Source of the DNA: JAKIWV01 sp049800095
GTDB taxonomy: Archaea > Thermoplasmatota > Thermoplasmata > Lutacidiplasmatales > UBA184
Assembly: GCA_049800095.1 (NCBI GenBank)
Contig: JBARJD010000051.1
Span: 1-10,759 of the forward strand
Direction of reading: 5' to 3'
DNA length: 10,759 nt
The notes beneath the pieces were generated by a model. That model had not been told where the DNA came from. It saw only the letters and a program-made list of their open reading frames with translations, and searched no databases. This document shows positions 1-6,946 of the stretch, piece by piece. Positions within the stretch are counted from its first letter, which is position 1. Every line of letters starts with the position of its first letter. The position numbers and the translations under genes are program-made.

Positions 1-128
1 CGTGGCAGGCCCAAGCCGCCGGCACCTACGTCTTCTCGTTCGTGCTGTCGAGCCAGCCGGCCGACGGGTTCCTGCAGAACAACCAGTACAATTACTACAT
101 CAACGGCGCCGGGATCGTCTTTACCTAG
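1..128 (+). CDS. C-terminal fragment of a probable secreted or surface protein
   Basis: Only the last 41 codons are inside the window; reading starts at base 3 and stops at TAG 126-128. The fragment is rich in aromatic, Asn and Gln residues (GTYVFSFVL near the start, NNQYNYY in the middle) and ends in a hydrophobic strand, GIVFT. Alternating hydrophobic and polar residues suggest beta strands, as in the extracellular domains of archaeal surface proteins. There is no terminal membrane anchor or charged tail, so any anchor must lie upstream. Its composition resembles the ectodomain of the convergent membrane protein next door, but I could not align the two convincingly. No family was recognised. 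That it is real coding sequence is supported by the clear contrast with the proline- and arginine-rich translations of the other frames. Confidence 0.6.
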   Translation, partial: WQAQAAGTYVFSFVLSSQPADGFLQNNQYNYYINGAGIVFT

Positions 129-135
129 TCGCCCA

Positions 136-175
136 CGGGGCGGCCCCGACCGGTCTCAGGGCCCCCCCGGGGGGC
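136..175. terminator. Hairpin-rich convergent intergenic region
   Basis: The 72-base gap between two convergent stop codons holds several inverted repeats: CGGGG-CGG-CCCCG at 136-148, the 8-base palindrome GACCGGTC at 148-155, and a run of seven C followed by six G at 162-174. Any of these could fold at the 3' end of either transcript. There is no clear T-tract after them on the plus strand, so an intrinsic-terminator role is only a guess; in GC-rich DNA such repeats also arise by chance. Confidence 0.3.
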
Positions 176-200
176 ACGGCCCGTATTCGTCTCGGCCCCG

Positions 201-1289
201 TCAGGGCTTGCCCGAGGGCAGTGGCTCCTCGGAGGCAGGCATTTGCCCCGATGTCAAGGGAGTCCCGCACTTCCAACAGCGACTTTCCCCTGGGTAGACC
301 ACGGCCCCACACTTGGGGCACGCCAGTTCGGGTCTCGAGGGAGCCCCCGACGGCGCCGCGCCCGTGCTCGGCGGGCTCCCGGGGGACGTCGGAGCCGCCG
401 GAGCCATCGGGGCCGGAACCGAGGGCGCCCCGCCGGCGCGCCGCTTCTGTCGCATCTTGAGGAACAGGTAGACGAGAACGCCGAGGAAGAAGACCAAGCC
501 CGGATAGATGAAGACCGTGAAGTAGATCGCCGGCAGGATGAGCGTGTATATCGAAAGATAGCCGCCGGTAACGGGACCCTCGACAGTGGTGTAGCCGTTG
601 GTCGGCTGGAGATAGGTCCACGAGACCCCGCCAGTGGAGTTGTTGTAGGCGGCACCCATCGTCCACCACCATACGTTGACCCCTCCGATGTTCTCGGAGA
701 AGGTGACCGTCTGGGCGCTCGCGCTTTCGTAGGTGAAATTCGCGAAGTGGTACGGGTAAGCGTTCAGGCCCCCGCAGCTGCTGGAATTGTTTGACTCGGC
801 GTTCGGACAAGTGCTCAGGAAAAAGTCGATCCAGAGCACCTCCGGCTGACTGCCATTCGGCAGGAACGCGGGGTTCACGTCCACGACGAAGGTGAATGTC
901 CCGCTCCCGGTTGAGGTATAGGGGTGGACCGTCGCGTTCTGGAGGGGGGATTGAGTGTGCGGCAGGAAGACCTCCCCGTTCACGGCCGGTGAGGGGGTCA
1001 TTAGCAGCGAAACGGTGCCGGCGGTCACGATCGGGCCCGCCACCAGGAGCGCCGAGAGCCCGACCAAGAAGAGGGTGCGGGGGCGGGTCCAGCCGAGGTA
1101 GATCGGAAGGGCGAGGCCGACGAGCAGGAAGACGGGAATCGCGATGAGATACCCGAGGTAGATGGACGCGCCCGCGAGGGCCAGCGCAATGATCGCAAGA
1201 AGTGCGATCCGGCCGAGGGGCTTCGCGAAGAAAGCCTTAATCGAGTTACGGCGCTGCACGGCTGGGGAGAAGCGACTGGGGTGCCCCAT
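201..1289 (-). CDS. Membrane protein with Asn-rich ectodomain and C-terminal zinc ribbon
   Basis: This is a 362-residue predicted membrane protein. After a basic N-terminus come three hydrophobic segments (about residues 27-47, 48-67 and 72-97). An ectodomain follows (about 98-245) with several N-glycosylation sequons (NAT 118, NGS 145, NNSS 167, NFT 184, NNST 216) and a possible Cys161-Cys172 disulfide. A fourth hydrophobic stretch covers about 246-278. A basic stop-transfer (KMRQKRR), a Pro/Ala/Ser linker (287-320) and a C-x2-C-x10-C-x2-C zinc ribbon (Cys324, 327, 338, 341) finish the chain. The positive-inside rule puts both N-terminus and zinc ribbon in the cytoplasm and the sequon-rich domain outside, consistent with the sequons being used. 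The architecture suggests a surface sensor or scaffold, but I do not recognise the family. ATG 1289 is used here; GTG 1259 (codon 11) would better fit the TATA-like box at 1287-1296 as a near-leaderless start. Confidence 0.8.
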   Translation of the reverse strand: MGHPSRFSPAVQRRNSIKAFFAKPLGRIALLAIIALALAGASIYLGYLIAIPVFLLVGLALPIYLGWTRPRTLFLVGLSALLVAGPIVTAGTVSLLMTPSPAVNGEVFLPHTQSPLQNATVHPYTSTGSGTFTFVVDVNPAFLPNGSQPEVLWIDFFLSTCPNAESNNSSSCGGLNAYPYHFANFTYESASAQTVTFSENIGGVNVWWWTMGAAYNNSTGGVSWTYLQPTNGYTTVEGPVTGGYLSIYTLILPAIYFTVFIYPGLVFFLGVLVYLFLKMRQKRRAGGAPSVPAPMAPAAPTSPGSPPSTGAAPSGAPSRPELACPKCGAVVYPGESRCWKCGTPLTSGQMPASEEPLPSGKP

Positions 1290-1297
1290 ATAAGTCT
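1286..1297. promoter_or_regulatory. Shared TATA-like box between divergent genes
   Basis: The only A/T-rich island in this divergent region reads CATATAAG on the plus strand and CTTATATG on the minus strand, both resembling an archaeal TATA box. In the plus direction a start site about 26 bases downstream would fall near 1317, giving apgM a leader of about 25 bases. In the minus direction it would fall near 1263, just ahead of GTG 1259. The box overlaps the annotated ATG 1289 of the minus gene, which argues for the later start of that gene. Inferred from position and composition only. Confidence 0.4.
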
Positions 1298-1342
1298 AAG
1301 GAGCGGGACACAACGCCGGACCCATCCCTCCGATTCGCTCTC

Positions 1343-2620
1343 GTGATTCTCGATGGGTTGGGCGACCGGCCCCACCCCGACACGAACGGGGAGTCGCCCA
1401 TCGTTGCCGCCAAAACTCCCCACCTCGATCGGTGGGCGGCCGAAGGAGCCGTCGGCCAAGTCATGCTGGTCGGACCGGGAATCGCCCCCGAGTCCGACGC
1501 CGGCGTCATGGCGCTGTTGGGCTACGACCCGGCGCGCGACTCACCCGGACGCGGCGTCCTCGAAGCCTTGGGGGTGGACATTCCTCTGGCCGCCGGCGAC
1601 GTCGCCCTCCGGTCCAACTTCTCCACCGTCAGTGGAGAGGGAACGATCCTCGACTCTCGGGTGGGCCGTTCGTTGAGCACGGGCGAAGCGGCGGACCTTT
1701 CCCGGTCGATCAACGAGGCCGACCTTCTCGCCGACTTGCACGTCCACGCAGAACTGCGCCCCACGGTGGGCCACCGGGGTGTGCTGTGGCTCCACCCAAC
1801 CGATGGGATGCCGCTCTCCGCGGAGGTCTCGAATTCGGACCCTTTCTACGAACGGACCGGCGGGATGGGCCACGCCCGGGTCGTCACCGAGCCCGTGCCG
1901 CTATCGATCGAGCCGTTGTCCTCCGACCCATCGGCGGTGCGTACCGCTGTGGCGCTCAATGAGTGGCTCCACGAAGTTCCCCCGCTCCTTGCGGGCCACC
2001 GCGTCAACGCGCGCCGGGCGATGCGGGGCAGCAAGATCGCGAACGCTGTCTTGCTGCGAAACGCCGGGGCCCTCCCGGCGATCCCGCCCGTATCCTTCGC
2101 CACCAAACATGGGATTCTTGGAGCGGCTGTCACCGAGATGCCGGTCGAGCGAGGCATTGCGAAGCTTCTGGGGCTGGCCGACATCTACGTTGGCCCGATG
2201 GGAGCTGACCGGACCGCGGCCCTCTCCGAGCGAGCCCGTGTGGCCCGTCAGGCGCTCCGGGAGTACCCGTTTGTGTACATTCATCTGAAGGGCCCGGACG
2301 AGCCCGGGCACGACGGAGACGCGCGCAAGAAGCGGGAGATCGTCGAAGACATCGACCGGTCGTTCTTCGGTCCGTTTATCGAGGGGCTCGACTTGCGGAC
2401 GACCCGCGTAGCAGTGACCGCCGACCACGCGACGCCGGCGATCCTGAAGCGGCACTCCGACGACCCGGTGCCGTTGCTCCTCGTCGGGGTCGGCGTGGCC
2501 AAAACGGGCGGAACGCCCAAGTTCGGCCACGTGCCCCCGGACAGCGTACTGGGCACGATTCGGGGGAACGAGGTGCTCGGACGCCTCTGGGCCGGCGTAC
2601 CGGCGAGCCCGCCGATATGA
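1343..2620 (+). CDS. apgM: 2,3-bisphosphoglycerate-independent phosphoglycerate mutase, archaeal type
   Basis: It interconverts 3-phosphoglycerate and 2-phosphoglycerate in glycolysis/gluconeogenesis in the cytosol. The 425 residues fit the archaeal ApgM branch of the alkaline-phosphatase superfamily. Visible are the N-terminal metal Asp in ILDGLGDRP (Asp4), the phosphoserine loop ESDAGVMALLGYDP with Ser51, the metal motif KGPDEPGHDGD (Asp319, His323), TADHATP (Asp361, His362) and HSDDPVP (His371). The Asp/His metal ligands and Ser nucleophile all seem present, so it should be active. The start is GTG 1343, but the first beta strand appears to extend upstream (in-frame codons read LRFAL) with no ATG, GTG or TTG there, so the N-terminus is uncertain. 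No Shine-Dalgarno is seen. Its stop overlaps the next start as ATGA. With ppsA two genes downstream it forms a gluconeogenic operon. Confidence 0.93.
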   Translation: MILDGLGDRPHPDTNGESPIVAAKTPHLDRWAAEGAVGQVMLVGPGIAPESDAGVMALLGYDPARDSPGRGVLEALGVDIPLAAGDVALRSNFSTVSGEGTILDSRVGRSLSTGEAADLSRSINEADLLADLHVHAELRPTVGHRGVLWLHPTDGMPLSAEVSNSDPFYERTGGMGHARVVTEPVPLSIEPLSSDPSAVRTAVALNEWLHEVPPLLAGHRVNARRAMRGSKIANAVLLRNAGALPAIPPVSFATKHGILGAAVTEMPVERGIAKLLGLADIYVGPMGADRTAALSERARVARQALREYPFVYIHLKGPDEPGHDGDARKKREIVEDIDRSFFGPFIEGLDLRTTRVAVTADHATPAILKRHSDDPVPLLLVGVGVAKTGGTPKFGHVPPDSVLGTIRGNEVLGRLWAGVPASPPI

Positions 2621-3630
2621 GGACGTGGGTCGTTATCGCTCGTCGGGAAGATGCGGAACCGGTCCGAAAGGCCTTGCGTAACCTCGGTGTGCTCCGGAAG
2701 GACGTCCGTGTCGCTCGGTCGAAGCGGGAAGTGATCTTCCCGGTCCAAACGCTCCCGGAGCCCCCCCGTGGGCACACTCGAACGGAGGAGAGAGACCTCC
2801 CGACCGAACGCATCGCTCCCCAGTCTTACCGTGAGCTGCTCCACCTGGAGCCCGACCTGCAGGCGTTGCTGCCGCGGGCGTTCGATGTCGTCGGCGAGGT
2901 CGTGCTCATCCGACTTCCATCTGAACTCGAATCGCACGCGGCGGAAGTCGGGGCCGCCCTCCTGGCCTTCGTCCCGGGCGCGCGTCGTGTGGGCTGGGAC
3001 CAGGGTGTTCGTGGGGGGGCTCGCCTTCGACACCTCACGGCGATCGCTGGTGCCGGTGCGTGGAGAACCCATCACCGAGAGAACGGACTGGTGTTCGTCG
3101 TCGACCCCGAGGTGGCCTACTTCTCTCCTCGCCTGGCGAGAGAACATGCGCGCGTCGCCCAGGAAGTGCTGTCCGGGGAGACGGTGTGGGACCTGTGCTG
3201 TGGAATCGGGCCCTTCGCCCTCACGATCGCGCGGCGGGGAACGGCGGGCCGGATCGTTGCGGTAGACTCGAATCCGGACGCGATGACCCTGCTCCGGGAG
3301 AACGCGGAGCGGCTCGGAGTGACGGCCCGCATCGACCCCCGGAACGAGTCGGTGGAGCGTTTCTTGCCCTCGGCCGGAGCGGCCGACCGGGTCGTCCTAA
3401 ATCTCCCCCACGAAGGAATTAAGTACCTACCGCCGGTGAGCGCCGCCGTAGCACCGGGCGGCACCGTACACTACTACGAGGTGACCCCGCGTGCGGAGTA
3501 CTCGATGCGGGGACGTACACTCTTGAACCAGCTTGCCTCCTCGCCCCAATGGACGTGCGTCGGGGCCCGGCGCGTACACCCGTTCTCCCCCCACGCGGAT
3601 CTCGTGGCGTACACGCTGCATCGTGAGTAA
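2617..3630 (+). CDS. trm5: tRNA (guanine37-N1)-methyltransferase Trm5
   Basis: It uses S-adenosylmethionine to methylate N1 of G37 next to the anticodon, preventing +1 frameshifting. At 337 residues it matches archaeal Trm5 length, and the N-terminal stretch fits the small D1 domain. The catalytic part shows HRENG (about 153-157), YFSPRLAREH (Tyr168; Glu176 sits eight residues later, as the proposed catalytic Glu does in the family), the SAM loop DLCCGIGPF (192-200), the ribose-binding acidic strand AVDSNPD (Asp217), NLPHEG (Asn262-Leu-Pro) and HYYEVTP. The usual SAM loop reads D-x-F-A-G-V-G-P-F; two cysteines (194, 195) replace the F-A. A Taw2-type wyosine enzyme is a less likely alternative, because NLP and the Trm5 spacing are kept. 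ATG 2617 overlaps the apgM stop by four bases, indicating translational coupling; ppsA follows after two bases. Confidence 0.9.
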   Translation: MRTWVVIARREDAEPVRKALRNLGVLRKDVRVARSKREVIFPVQTLPEPPRGHTRTEERDLPTERIAPQSYRELLHLEPDLQALLPRAFDVVGEVVLIRLPSELESHAAEVGAALLAFVPGARRVGWDQGVRGGARLRHLTAIAGAGAWRTHHRENGLVFVVDPEVAYFSPRLAREHARVAQEVLSGETVWDLCCGIGPFALTIARRGTAGRIVAVDSNPDAMTLLRENAERLGVTARIDPRNESVERFLPSAGAADRVVLNLPHEGIKYLPPVSAAVAPGGTVHYYEVTPRAEYSMRGRTLLNQLASSPQWTCVGARRVHPFSPHADLVAYTLHRE

Positions 3631-3632
3631 CC

Positions 3633-5972
3633 ATGCCGCACATCGTCGGTCTGGAGGAGGTCTCGGAGAGCGACCTGCCCCTGGTCGGGGGAAAGGCGAG
3701 CAAGCTCGGAGAGCTCGTCCGGCGGGGCCTGCCGGTCCCCCCCGGGTTCGTGATCACCACGGAGCTCTACCAGGCCTTCGTCGATGCCACGCGGCTTCGT
3801 ACCGAGATACCCGAGGCGCTCAGCGGCATCAATCCGGCCGACTCCGGGAGCGTCGAACGGGCTTCGAAGCGGATCCGTGCGGCTTTCGAGAGCACGGACT
3901 TTCCGGACACCATGCGCGACGAGATCGTCTCTGCCTTCGATACGTACGTGCAGCAGAACGACGTCATTTTCTCGGCGGTCCGCTCTTCGGCGACGACCGA
4001 GGACCTCGAGGACGCTTCGTTCGCCGGGCTGCAGGACACCTACCTGAACGTGCGGGGCAGCGAGGCGGTGCTTCGCGACATCCGGCGCTGCTGGGGCTCA
4101 CTCTTCACGCCCCGCGTCCTGGTTTATCGGGCGCGAAAGGGCTTCGACCGCGCCATTCTCCGTCTGGCCGTGCTGATCATGAAGATGGTCAACTCCTCGG
4201 CCAGTGGGATCCTGTTCACCCGGGACCCGAACACGGGGGAGAACCACATGATCGTCGAGGCGGGATGGGGGCTGGGCGAACTCATCGTCGGCGGGGAGGT
4301 CACCCCCGACCACTACGTCGTCGACGGGGCCACGCTGAAAGTAGTGCACAAGCAGATCTCCCAACAGTCGATACGGCTCGTGCGGAATCCGGACGGGGGA
4401 AACCAGCGCGAACCGGTCCCCGAGGAAGATCGATCCCGGCAGAAGCTCTCCGACGATGCCCTGCATCGCCTCGTGTCGCTGGCGCGCCTGATCGAGTCGC
4501 ACTACCGGCGCCCGATGGACATCGAGTGGTGTCTCGATGGCTCGACCCTCTTCATCGTGCAAGCCCGCCCGTTGACCGCCGTCCCGGCCCCGCCGTCGAC
4601 CGGGGCCAAACCGGGCGGGCGTGCAGCGGGCCCGGCTCCGGCCGCGACGGACGAGGAGGGGCTTTTGTTCAAGGGACTGGGAGCGGCTCCGGGGAGAGCG
4701 GCGGGAAAGGTTCGGATCGTGCTCCACGTCGAGGAGAACACCCAACTCCAGCCGGGCGAGATTCTCGTCAGCACGATGACCACCCCGGACATGGTTCCGG
4801 CGATGGCACGCGCCGGCGCGATCGTTACCGATGAAGGCGGCATGACGTGTCATGCGGCCATCGTTTCCCGTGAACTCGGGATCCCGTGCATCGTGGGGAC
4901 TCGGGTAGCGACGAAGACCCTCCACGACGCGGACGAGGTGTCGGTCGACGGGAAGATGGGGGCGGTCTACGCGGGCCTCGCCCGGGGTCAGAAGAAGGCC
5001 GCGGCCCCCTCCTCCGAGTCCGGGATGACGGGCGGCGGTCCCCACGCGGGCGTCCCGGTCACCGCCACCAAGATCTACGTCAACGCCAGCGTCCCCGAAA
5101 AGGCGGAGGAGTACGCGCAGCTCCCGGTACAGGGCGTCGGCCTGCTCCGGATCGAATTCATCTTTACCGCCCACGTACGGGAACATCCCCTCTATCTCAT
5201 CCAGCAGGGCCGGAGCAAGGAGCTGGTGGACCGCCTCGCCGAAGGCATCGCCCAGGTCTGCCGGGCCTTCCATCCGCGCCCGGTCATCGTCCGGACCTCC
5301 GACTTCAAGACGAACGAGTACGCCGGCATGCCCGGCGGCGCCGACTTCGAGCCGCGCGAGGAGAACCCGATGATCGGCTGGCGGGGGTGCTCCCGGTACA
5401 TCTCACCGGAGTATCGGCCGGCGTTCCTGCTCGAGCTCGAGGCGATCCACAAGGTTCGGACCGAGATGGGTCTCCGGAACGCGCACGTGATGCTCCCCTT
5501 CGTGCGCAACACATGGGAGCTCGAGCAGATCGCGGAAATGTTCAAGGAGAAAGGGCTGCACCGTTCGCGAGACTTCAAGCTCTACCTCATGGCGGAGGTC
5601 CCCTCCACCGTGCTCCTCGCGCGCGACTTTTCGAAACACTGCGACGGCTTCTCGATCGGGTCGAACGACCTGACCCAACTGGTCTTGGGGGCGGACCGAG
5701 ATTCGGAGACGCTCGCGCGCCTCGGGTACTTCGACGAGCGGGATCCGGCGGTCCTCCGCGCCATCGAGCTGCTCATCGAGGGGGCCCACGCGGAGGGACG
5801 TACCGTGGGGATTTGCGGCCAGGGACCGAGCGTCTACCCCGAGTTTGCCGAGTTCCTCGTGCGGTCCGGCATCGATTCGATCTCCCTCAATGCCGACACC
5901 GTGCTCGCCACGACCCGGACCATCGCCGCTCTCGAGCAGAAGATGAAGCTCGACGGGCTCCGGAAATCCTAG
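3633..5972 (+). CDS. ppsA: Phosphoenolpyruvate synthase (pyruvate, water dikinase)
   Basis: It converts pyruvate, ATP and water to PEP, AMP and phosphate, the entry to gluconeogenesis. The 779 residues show three domains. The N-terminal ATP-grasp PPDK domain (about 5-315) has GGKASKLGEL, VRSSATTEDLEDASFAGLQ and the closing VQARPL. The swivelling phosphohistidine domain (about 344-447) has GGMTCHAAIVSRELGIPC with phosphoacceptor His407. The C-terminal PEP/pyruvate TIM barrel (about 480-779) has LLRIEFIF, RTSDFKTNEY, ENPMIGWRG, GSNDLTQL and GICGQGPS with the acid/base Cys728. All key residues are present. Pro/Ala/Gly-rich linkers (about 317-338 and 450-475) flank the swivelling domain, unusually low-complexity and in keeping with a mobile domain. 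A weak GTGA (3623-3626) six bases before ATG 3633 may be the ribosome site. Its TAG stop lies in a CTAG shared with the convergent gene. Confidence 0.96.
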   Translation: MPHIVGLEEVSESDLPLVGGKASKLGELVRRGLPVPPGFVITTELYQAFVDATRLRTEIPEALSGINPADSGSVERASKRIRAAFESTDFPDTMRDEIVSAFDTYVQQNDVIFSAVRSSATTEDLEDASFAGLQDTYLNVRGSEAVLRDIRRCWGSLFTPRVLVYRARKGFDRAILRLAVLIMKMVNSSASGILFTRDPNTGENHMIVEAGWGLGELIVGGEVTPDHYVVDGATLKVVHKQISQQSIRLVRNPDGGNQREPVPEEDRSRQKLSDDALHRLVSLARLIESHYRRPMDIEWCLDGSTLFIVQARPLTAVPAPPSTGAKPGGRAAGPAPAATDEEGLLFKGLGAAPGRAAGKVRIVLHVEENTQLQPGEILVSTMTTPDMVPAMARAGAIVTDEGGMTCHAAIVSRELGIPCIVGTRVATKTLHDADEVSVDGKMGAVYAGLARGQKKAAAPSSESGMTGGGPHAGVPVTATKIYVNASVPEKAEEYAQLPVQGVGLLRIEFIFTAHVREHPLYLIQQGRSKELVDRLAEGIAQVCRAFHPRPVIVRTSDFKTNEYAGMPGGADFEPREENPMIGWRGCSRYISPEYRPAFLLELEAIHKVRTEMGLRNAHVMLPFVRNTWELEQIAEMFKEKGLHRSRDFKLYLMAEVPSTVLLARDFSKHCDGFSIGSNDLTQLVLGADRDSETLARLGYFDERDPAVLRAIELLIEGAHAEGRTVGICGQGPSVYPEFAEFLVRSGIDSISLNADTVLATTRTIAALEQKMKLDGLRKS

Positions 5973-6835
5973 GCTCCCGGCTCGCCCCGCCGACTCGGCG
6001 GGCGCCAGCGCGGAGGCGCCGGCGGTGCCGGCGATGAGACAGCGAGTTCCGCGTCGGCGGGTAGCTCGTACACCGAATATCGGACCGCCACTTCGAAGCC
6101 GAGTTCGCCCAGCCGACGGTCGAGCCGAGGATTGTCAGACCACATCGCGACGGGGCCGGCCCGGCCGCGCGCCTGGGGCACGTTCAGTAACCCGGCCACG
6201 AGCGCGGTGGCCGCGCCCCGGCCCCGCTCGGAGGGCTGCGTAACGACGCCGTGGATCCCAACGGAGGCGCCGTGGGAATGCAGGAGGGCCGCTGAAGCGG
6301 GAGAGCCATCGCGCAGCGCGACGCCCGGCACCAGACATTCTTCAGGGTTCGGGTGTTCGAGCGTCACGGCGAGGGCGCGGAGGAATTCCTCCCGCTCGGT
6401 CGCGCCGGTCCAAAAACCGGCGAGCAGGGGAAGTTCCTCCGCGGTGGCCGTTCGCACCTCGTACGCCGAGGCGGCGGCATGCGGTCGCAGCGGACGTCGC
6501 TGAAGCAACAACGACCACGGATGTTGCGTGAGGCGGAAGCCCAGGTGGCGGAGGGACGCGTCGAGAAAATCCGGGACCGGCCGCTCGGCGCGGATCGAGG
6601 GCCGTAACGCCCGTTGAAAGTAATGGTCCAGCGCCCGCTCCAGGAAAGCCGATTGACGGTTCCGATGGAGTCGAACGTACTGGATGAAGTTGAACCTCGG
6701 AACGGGAATCCGTTCGTTCGCGACGAGCACACCCCCGGCAAGTTCGAGGGCGTACCCGCCGAGGCTCAGCACCAACTCCCGCTCCTCTCGGAGCGCGGAA
6801 TCTACGTCGTGGGGTGGCGATGCGCCCGTCGGCAC
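5969..6835 (-). CDS. GNAT-family N-acetyltransferase with extra N-terminal domain
   Basis: Predicted acetyl-CoA-dependent acyltransferase of 288 residues; the acceptor cannot be read from the sequence. The C-terminal half (about 126-258) is a GNAT fold: the start strand YEVRTATAEELPLL, the central strand and acetyl-CoA loop IHGVVTQPSERGRGAATAL (pyrophosphate loop R204-G-R-G-A208), and the closing WSDNPRLDRRLGELGFEV, a typical motif B. Residues about 40-115 look like a degenerate partner domain (FNFIQYVRL, then a helix and LRHLGFRL), as seen in tandem-GNAT proteins in which the first copy has lost the cofactor loop. The tail after 264 is Pro/Arg-rich and probably disordered. GTG 6835 is the only start before an in-frame stop at 6854-6856; an A/T island about 25 bases upstream fits a leaderless mRNA. 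It is convergent with ppsA, with stop codons overlapping. Confidence 0.82.
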   Translation of the reverse strand: MPTGASPPHDVDSALREERELVLSLGGYALELAGGVLVANERIPVPRFNFIQYVRLHRNRQSAFLERALDHYFQRALRPSIRAERPVPDFLDASLRHLGFRLTQHPWSLLLQRRPLRPHAAASAYEVRTATAEELPLLAGFWTGATEREEFLRALAVTLEHPNPEECLVPGVALRDGSPASAALLHSHGASVGIHGVVTQPSERGRGAATALVAGLLNVPQARGRAGPVAMWSDNPRLDRRLGELGFEVAVRYSVYELPADAELAVSSPAPPAPPRWRPPSRRGEPGA

Positions 6836-6855
6836 ATTCTCGGAAGCGGCGCATC

Positions 6856-6864
6856 ATTCTTATG
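6856..6864 (-). promoter_or_regulatory. Putative TATA-like box for the GNAT gene
   Basis: On the minus strand this A/T island reads CATAAGAAT and is centred about 25 bases upstream of GTG 6835, the spacing expected for an archaeal TATA box serving a leaderless transcript. On the plus strand the same bases read TTCTTATG, a perfect copy of the box at 6881-6888. Support is positional only. Confidence 0.35.
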
Positions 6865-6880
6865 CACTCTCCCCGCCGGG

Positions 6881-6888
6881 TTCTTATG
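6881..6888 (+). promoter_or_regulatory. Putative TATA-like box for the acyl-CoA fusion gene
   Basis: TTCTTATG stands out in GC-rich surroundings and repeats the 6857-6864 octamer exactly, 24 bases away. A start site about 27 bases downstream (near 6912) would leave a leader of about 35 bases before ATG 6947, or about 20 before the alternative in-frame GTG 6932. No Shine-Dalgarno precedes either start. The paired octamers could instead be a regulator site. Confidence 0.35.
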
Positions 6889-6946
6889 TGCGCGACCGGT
6901 GTCGCGCGCCGTTAAGGGACCTCGGTTCCGTGTGTTGGCCCAGTCG

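Noticed and set aside
121..810. 229-codon minus-strand open frame overlapping the membrane-protein gene
   Set aside because: Arg-rich shadow; the overlapping frame has clear membrane segments, sequons and a zinc ribbon.
3533..4834. 433-codon plus-strand open frame across the end of trm5 and much of ppsA
   Set aside because: It is Arg/Gly/Pro-rich with no recognisable motif and lies out of frame with two strongly identified genes. It is a shadow caused by high GC.
4098..5273. 391-codon minus-strand open frame opposite ppsA
   Set aside because: Antisense shadow of PEP synthase; its composition follows the complement of the real codons and no domain is visible.
4886..6037. 383-codon plus-strand open frame overlapping the 3' part of ppsA
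   Set aside because: Low-complexity Arg/Gly/Pro translation, out of frame with the conserved PEP-binding domain.
6614..6946. N-terminal extension of the acyl-CoA fusion gene from an upstream ATG
   Set aside because: The extra residues lie antisense to the GNAT gene, include the putative promoter boxes and show no homology; the Rossmann motif needs only the ten residues after ATG 6947.
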